A stretch of DNA of 64,000 nucleotides, taken from NCBI GenBank assembly GCA_019309545.1, contig JAFDGA010000004.1:1-64000 (forward strand), in the 5' to 3' direction. The stretch is from Deltaproteobacteria bacterium. GTDB lineage: Bacteria > Desulfobacterota > Desulfobaccia > Desulfobaccales > Desulfobaccaceae. The position numbers were made by a program, and so were the translations under genes. The notes under the pieces were generated by a model. That model was not told the origin of the DNA. It searched no databases and was given only the letters and a program-made list of their open reading frames with translations. This document shows, in pieces, positions 1-11,537 of this stretch. Positions within the stretch are counted from its first letter, which is position 1. The number at the start of each line of letters is the position of its first letter.

Positions 1-3000
1 GCATCGTTCAGGGAGAGGTCCGACTGACCCGTCCGGGGCAAGAATTGCTGATCCGCCGGCTTGATCTGAAACTCGATGATCTGATCATTAAAAACCCCGG
101 ACGTTTAGACCAGGTTATTCAGGTCCGAAGTGGTCATCTTGCTTTTACGCCGCCGAATCTCCCGCGTATTACCCTTCAGTCCAAGCTTTCGGTCAGCGCT
201 CTGAAACTCCAACTTGATTCCTTGAATATTACCCTGAATGACCAACCGGCCGGTTTGATAACCGGTAGTCTGACCCGATTAGATCATCTCCCCGAGCTTA
301 TCCTGGATATTCGGCTGCTGCCGTTAAGCGGCAAACAGGTCCGCGGCATTTGGCCGAAATGGCCCTTAGACCAAAAGATGGCTGGGGATCTTAAATTAAC
401 CGGTGATATCCGTCATATCAGGGGGACCGGGAAAATCTGTCTGGGGAAATGTCATATTGCCCTGAATGGGGGCCTGAATTACGAAAATTCCGCCAACCTG
501 GACTACTGGTTGAACGTCCGGGTGGACTCGCTTAGCGCCGATATCCTTCGGGCTATAGCGGTCAATCGGTTTCCGGCGGAGGCAAAGCTGTCGCCCCTGG
601 GGGGCTCCCTCAGTCTGGCCGGCACCGGTCTGCCCTGGAGCGGGGGGCGATTGCAGAGCAATCTAAAAATTAGACCTTTTCAGTATAATCAGGCCGAAGT
701 AACTGAAACTCAAATAAATTTTGATATCAGTGAGGATTCCCAGCAACAGCTCAAGGCAGAGGTCAAGGGCAATTTCGGCCACCTGGCCGCCCATGGCTCC
801 GGTCGGCTGGTTCCCGGCTTGGGGCCCAAACCGGGTCTGGCGGGTGAGTTGGGGGCAAAGGTGGAGCAGCTAAACCCCGCTTTGTTGGCAGGTCAAAAAG
901 CTCCTGCGGGCCGGGTGGAGGGAAACTTTACCGGCCAATTTACCTGGCCGGAGCCTGGCAACCTCTCCCTTTTAGAGGCCCAAGGGACCCTGACCGCCAA
1001 AGGGACTCTCCAGGGATATACCGTCCAGGAGTTGCGGGTCCAGGGCCAGTGGCAGCAGAACGTCCTTAAACTACCCCAGGCCCGGCTGCGGCTGGCCGGA
1101 GTGCAAGCCGCTCTGCAGGGATCGGTCCAGCGGACCGGAGCTGATCTCAATTTCAACTTGGAACTGTCGCCTCAGGCTCAGTGGCCATTGGTCCCCGCCG
1201 GGCTGAAGGGCGAAGTCAAAGCCAGGGGGAGTTTTCGCGGTTCCTGGGCGTCTCCCCATTTGCGTCTGACCGCTTCGGGACAACGACTAGCCTGGCATCA
1301 ACTCTCGGTAGAGAGCTTACAAATTTCCGGAGACTCCAGGGGTTGGCCGCCGGATGTCGCCCGGCTGGAATTGACCGGCAAAAAATTTAAGTCTCCCTGG
1401 CTCAGCCTCTTCAAGGTGCGGTTAACCAGCCAGGCCCAGCAGCGGCAAGTGGCCTTTGATTTGCGGCTAGATCAGCCGAAACAGTCAGTTGGCCTGGTGG
1501 GCGGCACTCTGAATCTGCAGAGCCGTCCGTATTTGTTATCGGTGGATACCTGCCGGTTGGGAACGGAGAAGCATCAGGTTGTGAGTCTGGCCCCCATTCA
1601 GCTGCGATTCGCCCCCGAGGGGTTTGAGCTTTCCCCGGCCTCTTTCCGTTATCGGGATTGTACCGTCAATTTAGGCGGCATTGCTAATCAACAGGCATTG
1701 TCCTTCCGGGTGGACGTGGAGCGGTTTCCGGTGGCTGTGCTCAATAATCTATGGCCGTCAGTACCGCTGCTTGAGGGAGCGCTAGACCTTCAATCTAAGG
1801 CCAAAGGGAGCTTAAGGTCGCCGATGATTGACGGACGGCTTACTATAAGCCCAGGCCGGGTAGCTGACTTCGAATTCCAAACTTTCCGACTCGATTGGAC
1901 CTATGCCACTGACCAGCTCCAGATTGACGGCCAACTGCGGGAAAAGGCCGACGGCCCCGGCTTGCTGCTAAACGGGCAGATTCCCCTGTCTCTGTCTTTT
2001 TGCCCCCTGGTAGTCCAGGCTCGAGAACAAGGGTTGCAGATTCGGCTGCAAGGGGAAAAGCTCAACCTGGCGATGGTGTCCGACCTGATCCCGGCGGTGG
2101 AGGCGGCCCAAAGCGGCCTTGAGGTCCAGGCCCAATTAACTGGTAGTCTAAAAAATCCTCACATCGCGGGGAAAGTCAAGTGGGGATCAGGATTTCTCAA
2201 ATTACGGGAAGCCGGAGTGCCCTATGATCTGGCTGCTGGGGAATTGCATCTGGACCAGGAAAAGGTAACCTTGCCCTGTCTGGTTTTACATAGCGGCGAG
2301 GGCCGGGCCTCTCTGAGCGGAACCATGACCCTGGTCGGGTTAGAGCCCCGCGCAGTGGATTACCGCTTGCAATCGACTAACTTCCTGGCCCTGAATCGGG
2401 CCGGATCGCGCGCCGTGGCCAATGGCCAGATTAACCTGAGCGGCACCTGGCCCCACCTGGAAGTGCACGGTCAAGTAACCATACCTGAAGCCCAGATTAA
2501 GTTGAGCCTCTTCCAGGCCGCAGGCCACCCGGAGATTCGGGTAATCAAGCCCCAGAAAGCATCCCCGGTCCAGACCCCGGCCCAGAAAGAATCGGAAGAT
2601 TCGGCTTTATGGAAAAATCTGTTGATCAAATTAAATATAAAACTCCCAGGCAAGGTATGGGTGCGTGAGAAGGATCTGAAAGCCAACCTGACCGGCGGCA
2701 TCAGGGTAATCAAAATCCCCCCCCGACCGCTGTTCCTGGCTGGCAAAGTTCAATCCTTGCAGGGCAGCATTATTCTCAACCGTAAGGTCTTCGACATCGA
2801 ACATGCCTTGGTCACCTTCCCGGGATCTCCGGGGGGATTGATAATGTTGGATGCCCGGGCCCGTCATGAGATGGATGATGTAACCCTAATCATCGTGGCT
2901 TCGGGGCCGGTAACCAATCCTCGCACCCACCTGGAGAGCATGCCGCCGCTGTCTCAGCCCGATGTCTTGTCTTATCTGCTGTTTGATCGGCCGGCCAACG

Positions 3001-3311
3001 CCATTACCCGCGAACACGGCGCAATGAGCATTCTAGGAGGCATCACCGCCGAAAAGATGAAAGACTTTTTCGGCGGAGCCATACCTTTGGTGGAAAGTCT
3101 GAGCCTTAACGGCGGGGGCGGTGCAGTGGGAGTAGGAAAAAAATTAACCAAGGATATTACCGTTTCTTACGAACGCAACCTCGATCCCTTAAGTGCGGAG
3201 GACGTCAATCAATTCCGGGTGGAATACAAGCTCAATAAATATCTTAGCCTGGAAAGTCAATTCGGCCGCCGCAATCCTGGCGGGGATATTTTTCTCAATT
3301 TTGATTTCTGA
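1..3311 (+). CDS. tamB: Translocation and assembly module protein TamB, C-terminal part (5' end outside window)
   Basis: The frame is open from base 3 with no start before the window edge, so this is the last ~1100 residues of a longer protein. It shows the long, weakly repetitive beta-rich pattern of AsmA/TamB proteins, with many G-x-hydrophobic repeats. The family's conserved C-terminal DUF490/TamB block is clear near residues 960-1088, including QPDVLSYLLFDRP and a terminal phenylalanine. TamB is an inner-membrane-anchored periplasmic bridge that works with the outer-membrane protein TamA in envelope assembly and lipid transport. A tamA/bamA-like gene would be expected upstream, outside the window. 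The identity of the C-terminal domain is firm; the partner is inferred. Confidence 0.9.
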   Translation, partial: IVQGEVRLTRPGQELLIRRLDLKLDDLIIKNPGRLDQVIQVRSGHLAFTPPNLPRITLQSKLSVSALKLQLDSLNITLNDQPAGLITGSLTRLDHLPELILDIRLLPLSGKQVRGIWPKWPLDQKMAGDLKLTGDIRHIRGTGKICLGKCHIALNGGLNYENSANLDYWLNVRVDSLSADILRAIAVNRFPAEAKLSPLGGSLSLAGTGLPWSGGRLQSNLKIRPFQYNQAEVTETQINFDISEDSQQQLKAEVKGNFGHLAAHGSGRLVPGLGPKPGLAGELGAKVEQLNPALLAGQKAPAGRVEGNFTGQFTWPEPGNLSLLEAQGTLTAKGTLQGYTVQELRVQGQWQQNVLKLPQARLRLAGVQAALQGSVQRTGADLNFNLELSPQAQWPLVPAGLKGEVKARGSFRGSWASPHLRLTASGQRLAWHQLSVESLQISGDSRGWPPDVARLELTGKKFKSPWLSLFKVRLTSQAQQRQVAFDLRLDQPKQSVGLVGGTLNLQSRPYLLSVDTCRLGTEKHQVVSLAPIQLRFAPEGFELSPASFRYRDCTVNLGGIANQQALSFRVDVERFPVAVLNNLWPSVPLLEGALDLQSKAKGSLRSPMIDGRLTISPGRVADFEFQTFRLDWTYATDQLQIDGQLREKADGPGLLLNGQIPLSLSFCPLVVQAREQGLQIRLQGEKLNLAMVSDLIPAVEAAQSGLEVQAQLTGSLKNPHIAGKVKWGSGFLKLREAGVPYDLAAGELHLDQEKVTLPCLVLHSGEGRASLSGTMTLVGLEPRAVDYRLQSTNFLALNRAGSRAVANGQINLSGTWPHLEVHGQVTIPEAQIKLSLFQAAGHPEIRVIKPQKASPVQTPAQKESEDSALWKNLLIKLNIKLPGKVWVREKDLKANLTGGIRVIKIPPRPLFLAGKVQSLQGSIILNRKVFDIEHALVTFPGSPGGLIMLDARARHEMDDVTLIIVASGPVTNPRTHLESMPPLSQPDVLSYLLFDRPANAITREHGAMSILGGITAEKMKDFFGGAIPLVESLSLNGGGGAVGVGKKLTKDITVSYERNLDPLSAEDVNQFRVEYKLNKYLSLESQFGRRNPGGDIFLNFDF

Positions 3312-3428
3312 CCCAAGATTGGGGAGGTTTCAGGTTTCCCGTTGCGGTTTTTAACGCTGTAGAAAAGCGTCAGATTCCGCCACTTTTAAACTTTTATGCT
3401 GCCAGGGTGATAAAAATAACCTTAAAAA

Positions 3429-4460
3429 TTAGCAAGTTATAATCTCCTGCGCCTGTTCCACCACTTCCCGCAGGCGGGAGAAGACCTGACCGGGAGACTG
3501 GTTCAACCGCTCCCGGAGGCGAGCCAGGGCCAAGGGGATATATTGGGCAAATTGGGGCTTGCCTTTGACCCGGGTGAGATAGCCAAAGGCTCCCAAAATC
3601 TGCAAATTACGGCACAGCGCCAGATAATAGAACTGTTCTTCAAAGGCCTGGTCTTTGACCGGAAGATAGCCTTTCAAAATTTCCAGATAATATTGCCGGA
3701 GCCGGTCTTGCCAGTCCGGGGGCAGGGCGACATAGGGGTCGAGGAGGAGGGCAGCCAGATCGTAAGGCAAAGGTCCCAACCGACTGCCCTGAAAATCGAT
3801 CAGGCGCAAACAGCCATCTTTAATCATCAGATTACGGGACTGGAAATCACGGTGTAACAAATATTGTTCACCGGGGGTCAGGGCCCGGGCCAATAGCTGT
3901 GAAAAATCGGCCTCCAGCTCACCCGGCGCAACCGCCATGCCTAAGAAGTTTTGCAAAAACGCCTGGACAAAATAATGGCACTCCCGTCTCCGCACCAGTT
4001 GGTCGTCGTAAACCGGGGTATCAAAACACCAGGCCGGGTTGAAGCCCTGGTAGCCCTTGATCTGTAAACGAACCAGCAGTTCCAGGGCCTGTCGGTACCA
4101 GTCCAGAATTGATTCGGAGTGGGGCCGGGCCTGAACCTCGTCTTGCAGGTTCCAGTCTCCCAGGTCCTCAAGTAAAAACCAGTCTTCTTCCCGACAATAA
4201 TGGTAGATTTCCGGCACCGGCAGGCCTTGATGCCACAGATGGCGACCGATAAAAAAATAGGAATCATTTTCGGTTACCGCTGCTCCTGGTGGTTGGCCCT
4301 GATAAAGCAAGACCAGGGGCCGCTCCTCAGCGTGGAGCCGAAAAAACCGGCGGTCTGAGCCGTCCCCGGAAAGGGGCGACAGTCCCAGGAGCTGTCCGCC
4401 CAGGGCGGCTACCGCCCTCTGTAGTTGCTCGGTAATGAGGATTTTGTCCATGGGCCGCAT
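3429..4460 (-). CDS. amgK: Aminoglycoside phosphotransferase-fold sugar kinase, AmgK-like
   Basis: The 343-residue protein has the APH/choline-kinase fold: catalytic loop LLHRDFQSRNLM (HxDxxxxN) around residue 205 and the metal-binding RLIDFQGSRLG about 20 residues later. Family knowledge: AmgK phosphorylates the anomeric carbon of N-acetylmuramate/N-acetylglucosamine for direct peptidoglycan recycling. The assignment rests on the neighbour, a MurU-like nucleotidyltransferase 48 bp upstream on the same strand, the usual pairing. Start choice between the first ATG and one three codons downstream is open. It could be a kinase for another sugar, for example in LPS core precursor synthesis. Confidence 0.75.
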   Translation of the reverse strand: MRPMDKILITEQLQRAVAALGGQLLGLSPLSGDGSDRRFFRLHAEERPLVLLYQGQPPGAAVTENDSYFFIGRHLWHQGLPVPEIYHYCREEDWFLLEDLGDWNLQDEVQARPHSESILDWYRQALELLVRLQIKGYQGFNPAWCFDTPVYDDQLVRRRECHYFVQAFLQNFLGMAVAPGELEADFSQLLARALTPGEQYLLHRDFQSRNLMIKDGCLRLIDFQGSRLGPLPYDLAALLLDPYVALPPDWQDRLRQYYLEILKGYLPVKDQAFEEQFYYLALCRNLQILGAFGYLTRVKGKPQFAQYIPLALARLRERLNQSPGQVFSRLREVVEQAQEIITC

Positions 4461-4508
4461 TCTTTATTCGACCAACTCCGGCAATATAACCTTCAGCATC
4501 AGTATAAG

Positions 4509-5459
4509 CTAAAGCAAACATTGTCCCTGGGCCGAGTGCCGGACCCAGGCTTTCTGGCCGACAATGCAATCGCTCAGGTTAACATCCGCATCGATTCTGG
4601 CGTCGGCCCAGATCACGGTATTTTTTAGACTGACTCTGGCTCCGATCCGAACCCCGGGCCCGATACAGACGCCTCCGGCAGTGCGGACCCCGTCTCCCAA
4701 AACGACCCCCTCCCCCAGGCAGGGGTCAGTAAGGGGTGGAAAAAATCGGGCCACGCCGGAGATTTCCCCGGCTAACAGTCGCCGATGGACCTCCAGATAA
4801 GCCTCCGGAGTGCCAATGTCTTGCCAGTAATGGCCCTCTACCACCTGGGCAGCGATTTTCCCACCCGCAGCGATAGCTTCCTGGTATTGATCGATGATGT
4901 TGATGACCTTGCCCGGCGGCATCCGCTCCAACAGTCGAGGCGAAACTACCTGCACCCCGGTAAAGGCCAAGGGCGGTCCGACTGCCTCTGGGGGGCAGGG
5001 TTGGCCAAAACCGGCAATATGGCCGGCAGCATTTCTCCAGACTTGATTAAAGCGAGGGCAATGATGCAGCCCCAGAGTGGCCAGGGCCTGCTCCTGGTGC
5101 GCCTGATAAATTTCGGTCAGATTTAGATCCGTAACAATGTCGCAGTTAATTACCAGAAACGGCTGGTCTCCCAAAAAGTCGGCCAGCTTTTTAAGGCCGC
5201 CGCCGGTTCCCAAGATCTCTGGCTCATAGCTGAGATGCGATTGCACTCCAGCCGGGAGGTGTTGTTCCACAAAGGCTCGCATCTCTGGAGCCCGGTGATG
5301 GATATTGATGCCGATCTGATAAAACCCGGCCTCCTGGAGTTGCGCGATTATCAGTGCTAACAGCGGCCGGTTGAGAATTGGAAACAAGGGCTTGGGAACC
5401 CGGTCGCTGAGAGGCCGCAGGCGGGTTCCCAGGCCGGCAGCCAGAATTACTGCCTTCAT
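4509..5459 (-). CDS. murU: Nucleotidyltransferase, MurU-like, with left-handed beta-helix tail
   Basis: The N-terminus carries the sugar-nucleotide pyrophosphorylase signature GLGTRLRPLSDRVPKPLFP (residues ~9-27), and NCDIVTD gives the metal-binding aspartate. After about residue 240 there is a hexapeptide-type repeat (VVLGDGV, VCIGPGV, VSLKNTV), so the enzyme is longer than the ~225-residue Pseudomonas MurU and resembles mannose-1-phosphate guanylyltransferase-like proteins. With the AmgK-like kinase downstream it probably makes UDP-MurNAc or a related activated sugar for peptidoglycan recycling. Its ATG overlaps the stop of the upstream adenosine-kinase gene in an ATGA junction, so the genes are co-transcribed. 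Sugar and nucleotide specificity cannot be read from sequence alone. Confidence 0.75.
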   Translation of the reverse strand: MKAVILAAGLGTRLRPLSDRVPKPLFPILNRPLLALIIAQLQEAGFYQIGINIHHRAPEMRAFVEQHLPAGVQSHLSYEPEILGTGGGLKKLADFLGDQPFLVINCDIVTDLNLTEIYQAHQEQALATLGLHHCPRFNQVWRNAAGHIAGFGQPCPPEAVGPPLAFTGVQVVSPRLLERMPPGKVINIIDQYQEAIAAGGKIAAQVVEGHYWQDIGTPEAYLEVHRRLLAGEISGVARFFPPLTDPCLGEGVVLGDGVRTAGGVCIGPGVRIGARVSLKNTVIWADARIDADVNLSDCIVGQKAWVRHSAQGQCLL

Positions 5460-5938
5460 TTTTTATAGGCTAGCTTGCGTAAGATTTCCTGACGCCAGCT
5501 TTTGCCTTCTGGACCTTCGACCCCCCGGGGCGACAGCCCGTCGATAACCCCCAGAATGCCCCGGCCCTGATCGGTCTGGGCCAGGATGACTTCCACCGGG
5601 TTAGCGGTGGCACAATAAATGTTACAGACTTCCTGGCACTGCTTGATGGCGTTCAGCACATTAATCGGAAAGGCATTGCGCAGCAGCACATTAAAGGTGT
5701 GTCCAGCCGCCAGGCGTCGGGCATTTTCGGTAGCGGCTTCCATCAGCTCCTGGTCATTGCCCTCGAAGCGGATCAGGCAATCGCCGGAGGATTCGCAAAA
5801 GGCCAGGCCGAACTGGATGCCGGGGACCGCGCCTACCAAAATTTCATAGAGATCTTCAACAGTTTTAATAAAATGGGACTGACCCAGAATAAGATTGGCG
5901 CCCTCCGGGATATTCAGACGTTCAACTTTAAGTTCCAT
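5456..5938 (-). CDS. Adenosine-specific kinase family protein (DUF355/PAE2307-like)
   Basis: A compact ~160-residue protein matching the archaeal/bacterial adenosine-specific kinase family: MELKVERL start, LILGQSHFIKTVEDLYE, FGLAFCESSG and a conserved NVLNAIKQCQEVCNIYCATANPVEV-type core. The family's name comes from a structural study and its physiological role is poorly established. I start it at the ATG at 5938 because GGAGGGGG lies 5 bases before it; a TTG seven codons upstream has no such site. It is the first gene of the three-gene operon with murU and amgK, overlapping murU by 4 bp. The link to sugar recycling is inferred from position only. Confidence 0.8.
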   Translation of the reverse strand: MELKVERLNIPEGANLILGQSHFIKTVEDLYEILVGAVPGIQFGLAFCESSGDCLIRFEGNDQELMEAATENARRLAAGHTFNVLLRNAFPINVLNAIKQCQEVCNIYCATANPVEVILAQTDQGRGILGVIDGLSPRGVEGPEGKSWRQEILRKLAYKK

Positions 5939-6002
5939 CTTTTCCCCCTCCAGAGCCAAGGTTAAGTTCAGTCTTAGGGACGATTCTGCCGGGTTCTGAT
6001 TT

Positions 6003-6031
6003 TTGACACCTTAGCCAATAAGTGGTATTAT
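6003..6031 (+). promoter_or_regulatory. Sigma70-type promoter upstream of the corA remnant
   Basis: TTGACA at 6003-6008, a 17-base spacer and TATTAT at 6026-6031. It points at the corA fragment and the binding-protein gene behind it. Confidence 0.65.
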
Positions 6032-6150
6032 AATATTGTCAAATCGCCCCTGACAAGCGATAATCGGTTGAAGTTATCCCGGTTGCTGGAATTTATGATG
6101 AGTCAAAGCCGGTTGTCCCATGGCCCGATTTTAAAGACTAAACATCATTG

Positions 6151-6579
6151 ATGCCCTATAAAGCTTATCCGCCGCCTGGAACCCCGCCCGGCACCCTGGT
6201 GAGGGCCCCGGAGAGGGCCGTGGTGCCTTCGCGGCTCAGGGTTATCAGGTACGACCCCACCGAACTAGAAGAGCTTTCCGAGGCCACGGTAGCTGACTGT
6301 CAGAGCCTGACGGAGCGCGGGGGTGTCCTATGGGTACATCTCGAAGGGCTTGGTAACTTTGAACTTTTACAGGAGCTGGGCCATCTTTTGCAGTTACACC
6401 CGCTGGCCCTGGAAGATGTGGCCGAAGGCCGCGCCCTTACCAAGGTCGAGGATTACGACACGTTCCTGTTTATCCTGACCCGCATGATGCATGGCGATGC
6501 TAAATTATCCAGCGAACAGATCAGCCTGTTTCTGGGACCACAATTTCTGCTCAGTGGCTGCAAAATAGGAGGAAACTGA
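6151..6579 (+). pseudogene. corA: CorA magnesium/cobalt transporter, N-terminal fragment
   Basis: About 142 residues match the cytosolic N-terminal domain of CorA: ...GGVLWVHLEGL..., HPLALEDV, YDTFLFILTRM and EQISLFLGPQFLLS. A complete CorA has about 320-350 residues with the funnel helices, two membrane segments and a GMN pore motif. Here the match ends after FLLS and the frame stops eight codons later. The next gene's ribosome-binding site lies in the terminal codons (AGGAGG), so the 3' two thirds seem to have been deleted, joining the stub to the next gene. A strong promoter still precedes it. It cannot form a channel; a residual regulatory role is possible but unsupported. Confidence 0.8.
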
Positions 6580-7707
6580 TTGCGAGCGTGGTTTTTTAAG
6601 AGCTTGCTGATCCTGGTGGCCGGGCTATGGTTGAGTGCGGCGGTCGGACGGGCCGAACCGGTTAAATTGGGGTTATATCTGCCCATGACCGGCGCTGCGG
6701 CAGCGATGGGGGAAATGGTTTGGGAGGGAGTCCAGATCGCCCACCAGATGCAACCCTCGGTTTTGGGGCGCAAAATCACCCTAGCCCTGGTGGACACCAA
6801 AAGCGACAAGATCGAGGCGGCCAATGCGGTCAGCCGCCTGCTGGAAAAGGAAAAGGTGGTGGCCATCATCGGTGAGGTGATCAGCGGCGACACTTTAGCC
6901 GGGGCGCCGATCGCCGAGCGGGCCCAGGTTCCCAATATTACTCCTACGGCCACCAATCCCCTGGTGACCCAGAACCGCCGCTATACCTTCCGGGCCTGTT
7001 TTGTAGATAATTTCCAGGGGCGGGTGGGAGCCCGGTTTGCCTGGGAGAACCTTAAGGCCCGCCGAGTGGCGGTAATTATTGATCAGGCCCAGGATTACTG
7101 TGTCGGCCTGGCCAGCTTTTTCATGCGAGAATTCAAGAACTTGGGCGGTCAGATCGTCTCCATCACCTATATCCAAACCGGCGACCAGGATTTTACCGCC
7201 CAGATTTCGGCCTTAAAAGGCAGCCGGCCTGACCTCATCTATGCCCCCAACTACTATGCCGAAGACGCCCTCTTGGCCAAACAGGTTCAAGACTTGGGCT
7301 TACGGATACCCATACTGACCGGGGACGGGGCCCAGGTGCCGGAGTTGCTGACCATTGGCGGCAATGCCGTGGAAGGCATGTATTTTACCGCCCATTTTCA
7401 CCGGGAGGCCGCGGCTACCCCTCTGGCCCGACAATTTATCCAGGCTTATGAGTCGACTAACCGGAAAGAATTGGACGCCTTTGCGGCCCTAGGCGCGGAT
7501 TGTTATTTTCTCCTGCACCATGCCATTGAAACCGCCCAATCTACCCACGGCCCCCAGATTCGCCAAGCTCTAACTACCATTAAAGATTTTCCGGCCGTTT
7601 CCGGGACTATTACCATAGGGCCGGATAATAATCCAATTAAGGAAATGGTTATCAATAAAGTAAAGAATGGTAGATTTGTTTATGTTACGACTATTAAAGC
7701 TTATTAA
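6580..7707 (+). CDS. ABC transporter substrate-binding protein, branched-chain amino acid (LivJ/LivK) type
   Basis: The 375-residue protein begins with a Sec signal peptide (hydrophobic residues 7-21, cleavage near AVGRA-EP) and then a type I periplasmic-binding fold: VKLGLYLPMTGAAAAMGE, IGEVISGDTLAGAPIAERAQVPNITPTATN. It would capture an amino acid, amide or similar small ligand in the periplasm. The start is TTG at 6580, preceded by AGGAGG. No permease or ATPase gene is adjacent, so it must share a transporter encoded elsewhere or act as a sensor. It directly follows the truncated corA and probably uses that gene's promoter. Confidence 0.85.
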   Translation: MRAWFFKSLLILVAGLWLSAAVGRAEPVKLGLYLPMTGAAAAMGEMVWEGVQIAHQMQPSVLGRKITLALVDTKSDKIEAANAVSRLLEKEKVVAIIGEVISGDTLAGAPIAERAQVPNITPTATNPLVTQNRRYTFRACFVDNFQGRVGARFAWENLKARRVAVIIDQAQDYCVGLASFFMREFKNLGGQIVSITYIQTGDQDFTAQISALKGSRPDLIYAPNYYAEDALLAKQVQDLGLRIPILTGDGAQVPELLTIGGNAVEGMYFTAHFHREAAATPLARQFIQAYESTNRKELDAFAALGADCYFLLHHAIETAQSTHGPQIRQALTTIKDFPAVSGTITIGPDNNPIKEMVINKVKNGRFVYVTTIKAY

Positions 7708-7848
7708 TTTATTTATAAGTGGCAACTTTGGTATACTATTTGGCAAATCAGAGATAATAATGCCTACGGAAGTATTAATTTCTAAGCATTAAGATAGGTT
7801 TTGGTTTAATATCATAATGAGCTTACAGACAAATATTTAACTCAGAAT

Positions 7849-10282
<2,434 letters not shown>

Positions 10283-10299
<17 letters not shown>

Positions 10300-11311
10300 A
10301 ACGGTCGCCATGATCGGCGCCGGCAGTTGGGGGACGGCTCTGGCCCATCACCTGGGCGGCAAAGGAGTCTTGACCTGTCTGTGGGTGTTCGAGCCAGAAT
10401 TGTTGGCCATCCTCCAGGACCGCCGCGAAAACCCGGTCTTCCTACCAGGGATAAAACTATCCCGTCGTATTAGCTTTGCCGGCGACCTGGCAGAAGCGGT
10501 TCAGGATCAGCCTATAGTCATTATGGCGGTCCCTTCCCATGTGTATCGCCACACGTTAACCCAATTGAGTCCGCATCTGCTCCCCGGCGTAATTCTGGTC
10601 AGTGCCACCAAAGGCATCGAAGGCGACACCCTGCTGACCATGGAAGGTCTGGTCCGGGAGATAATGGGTCCGGAGACCGCTTACGCGGTTCTCTCCGGTC
10701 CCAGTTTTGCCACTGAAGTGGCCCGCCGGCAGCCCACCGCGGTCACTGTGGCCAGCCGTCAGCGGCCCATTGCCACCCGCATCCAGCAGCTGTTCTCTTC
10801 TCCTAATCTGCGGGTCTATGCCAGCTATGATGTTACCGGCGTGGAACTGGGGGGAGCCTTGAAAAATGTCATGGCCTTAGGAGCAGGGATCCTGGAAGGC
10901 CTGGGTTTGGGAGCTAACCCTCGGGCGGCACTGATCACCCGGGGTCTGGCCGAAATTTCCCGATTGGGTGTTCGCCTTGGAGCCAACCCTATGACCCTGG
11001 CCGGGCTAGCCGGTTTGGGAGACCTGGTGTTAACCTGCACCAGCTGCCAGAGTCGCAATTATCAGGTCGGCCTGCAACTGGGGCAGGGGAAAAAGTTAGA
11101 CGACATTTTAAGAGACATGCAGATGGTGGCCGAAGGCGTTAAAACCGCCCGGGCGGCTTATCACCTGGCTCAGAAGCTGTCGATCGACATGCCCATCGTT
11201 GAGCAGGTTTATCGTATCCTTTACGAGGATCATTCGCCCCTGGAGGCCATTCAGAAACTGATGAGCCGGGAACTAAAAGACGAAATTGATGCGATGTCTC
11301 AGACCTGGTAA
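10283..11311 (+). CDS. gpsA: NAD(P)H-dependent glycerol-3-phosphate dehydrogenase
   Basis: The Rossmann signature [15 protein letters not shown] lies at the N-terminus. The substrate and catalytic blocks [17 protein letters not shown], the catalytic lysine in [13 protein letters not shown] and [12 protein letters not shown] follow in the family order. Length (342 aa) is normal. It reduces dihydroxyacetone phosphate to sn-glycerol-3-phosphate for phospholipid synthesis in the cytoplasm. It overlaps the end of gyrA by 17 bp, so the two are likely co-transcribed. Confidence 0.97.
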
Positions 11312-11324
11312 ACCTTCGTTTTAA

Positions 11325-11519
11325 GTTTCGAGTTCCAGGTTTTGAATTTTGCTGAGCAGCAGAAGGCTTTTGTTGACGGATGATGCCGATTACAGATTAT
11401 TCATGCTGAACTGGGAGCTGGGCAGTTGGAAGGCACAAGGTTCCTAATCTTCATATGATCCAACAGCTTAATGCTCACTAAGGTATAAATTTCTAAACCA
11501 AAAACTTGGAACTTGAAAC
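11325..11519. repeat. 195-bp intergenic element bounded by 19-bp inverted repeats
   Basis: The arm at 11325-11343 (GTTTCGAGTTCCAGGTTTT) and the arm at 11501-11519 are inverted copies with 17 of 19 bases matching. The enclosed segment has no gene. The shape resembles a small non-autonomous element (MITE) or a large hairpin between gpsA and the phosphofructokinase gene. No target-site duplication is obvious. Confidence 0.5.
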
Positions 11520-11537
11520 CCCAAAAGGAAGCGGCTT

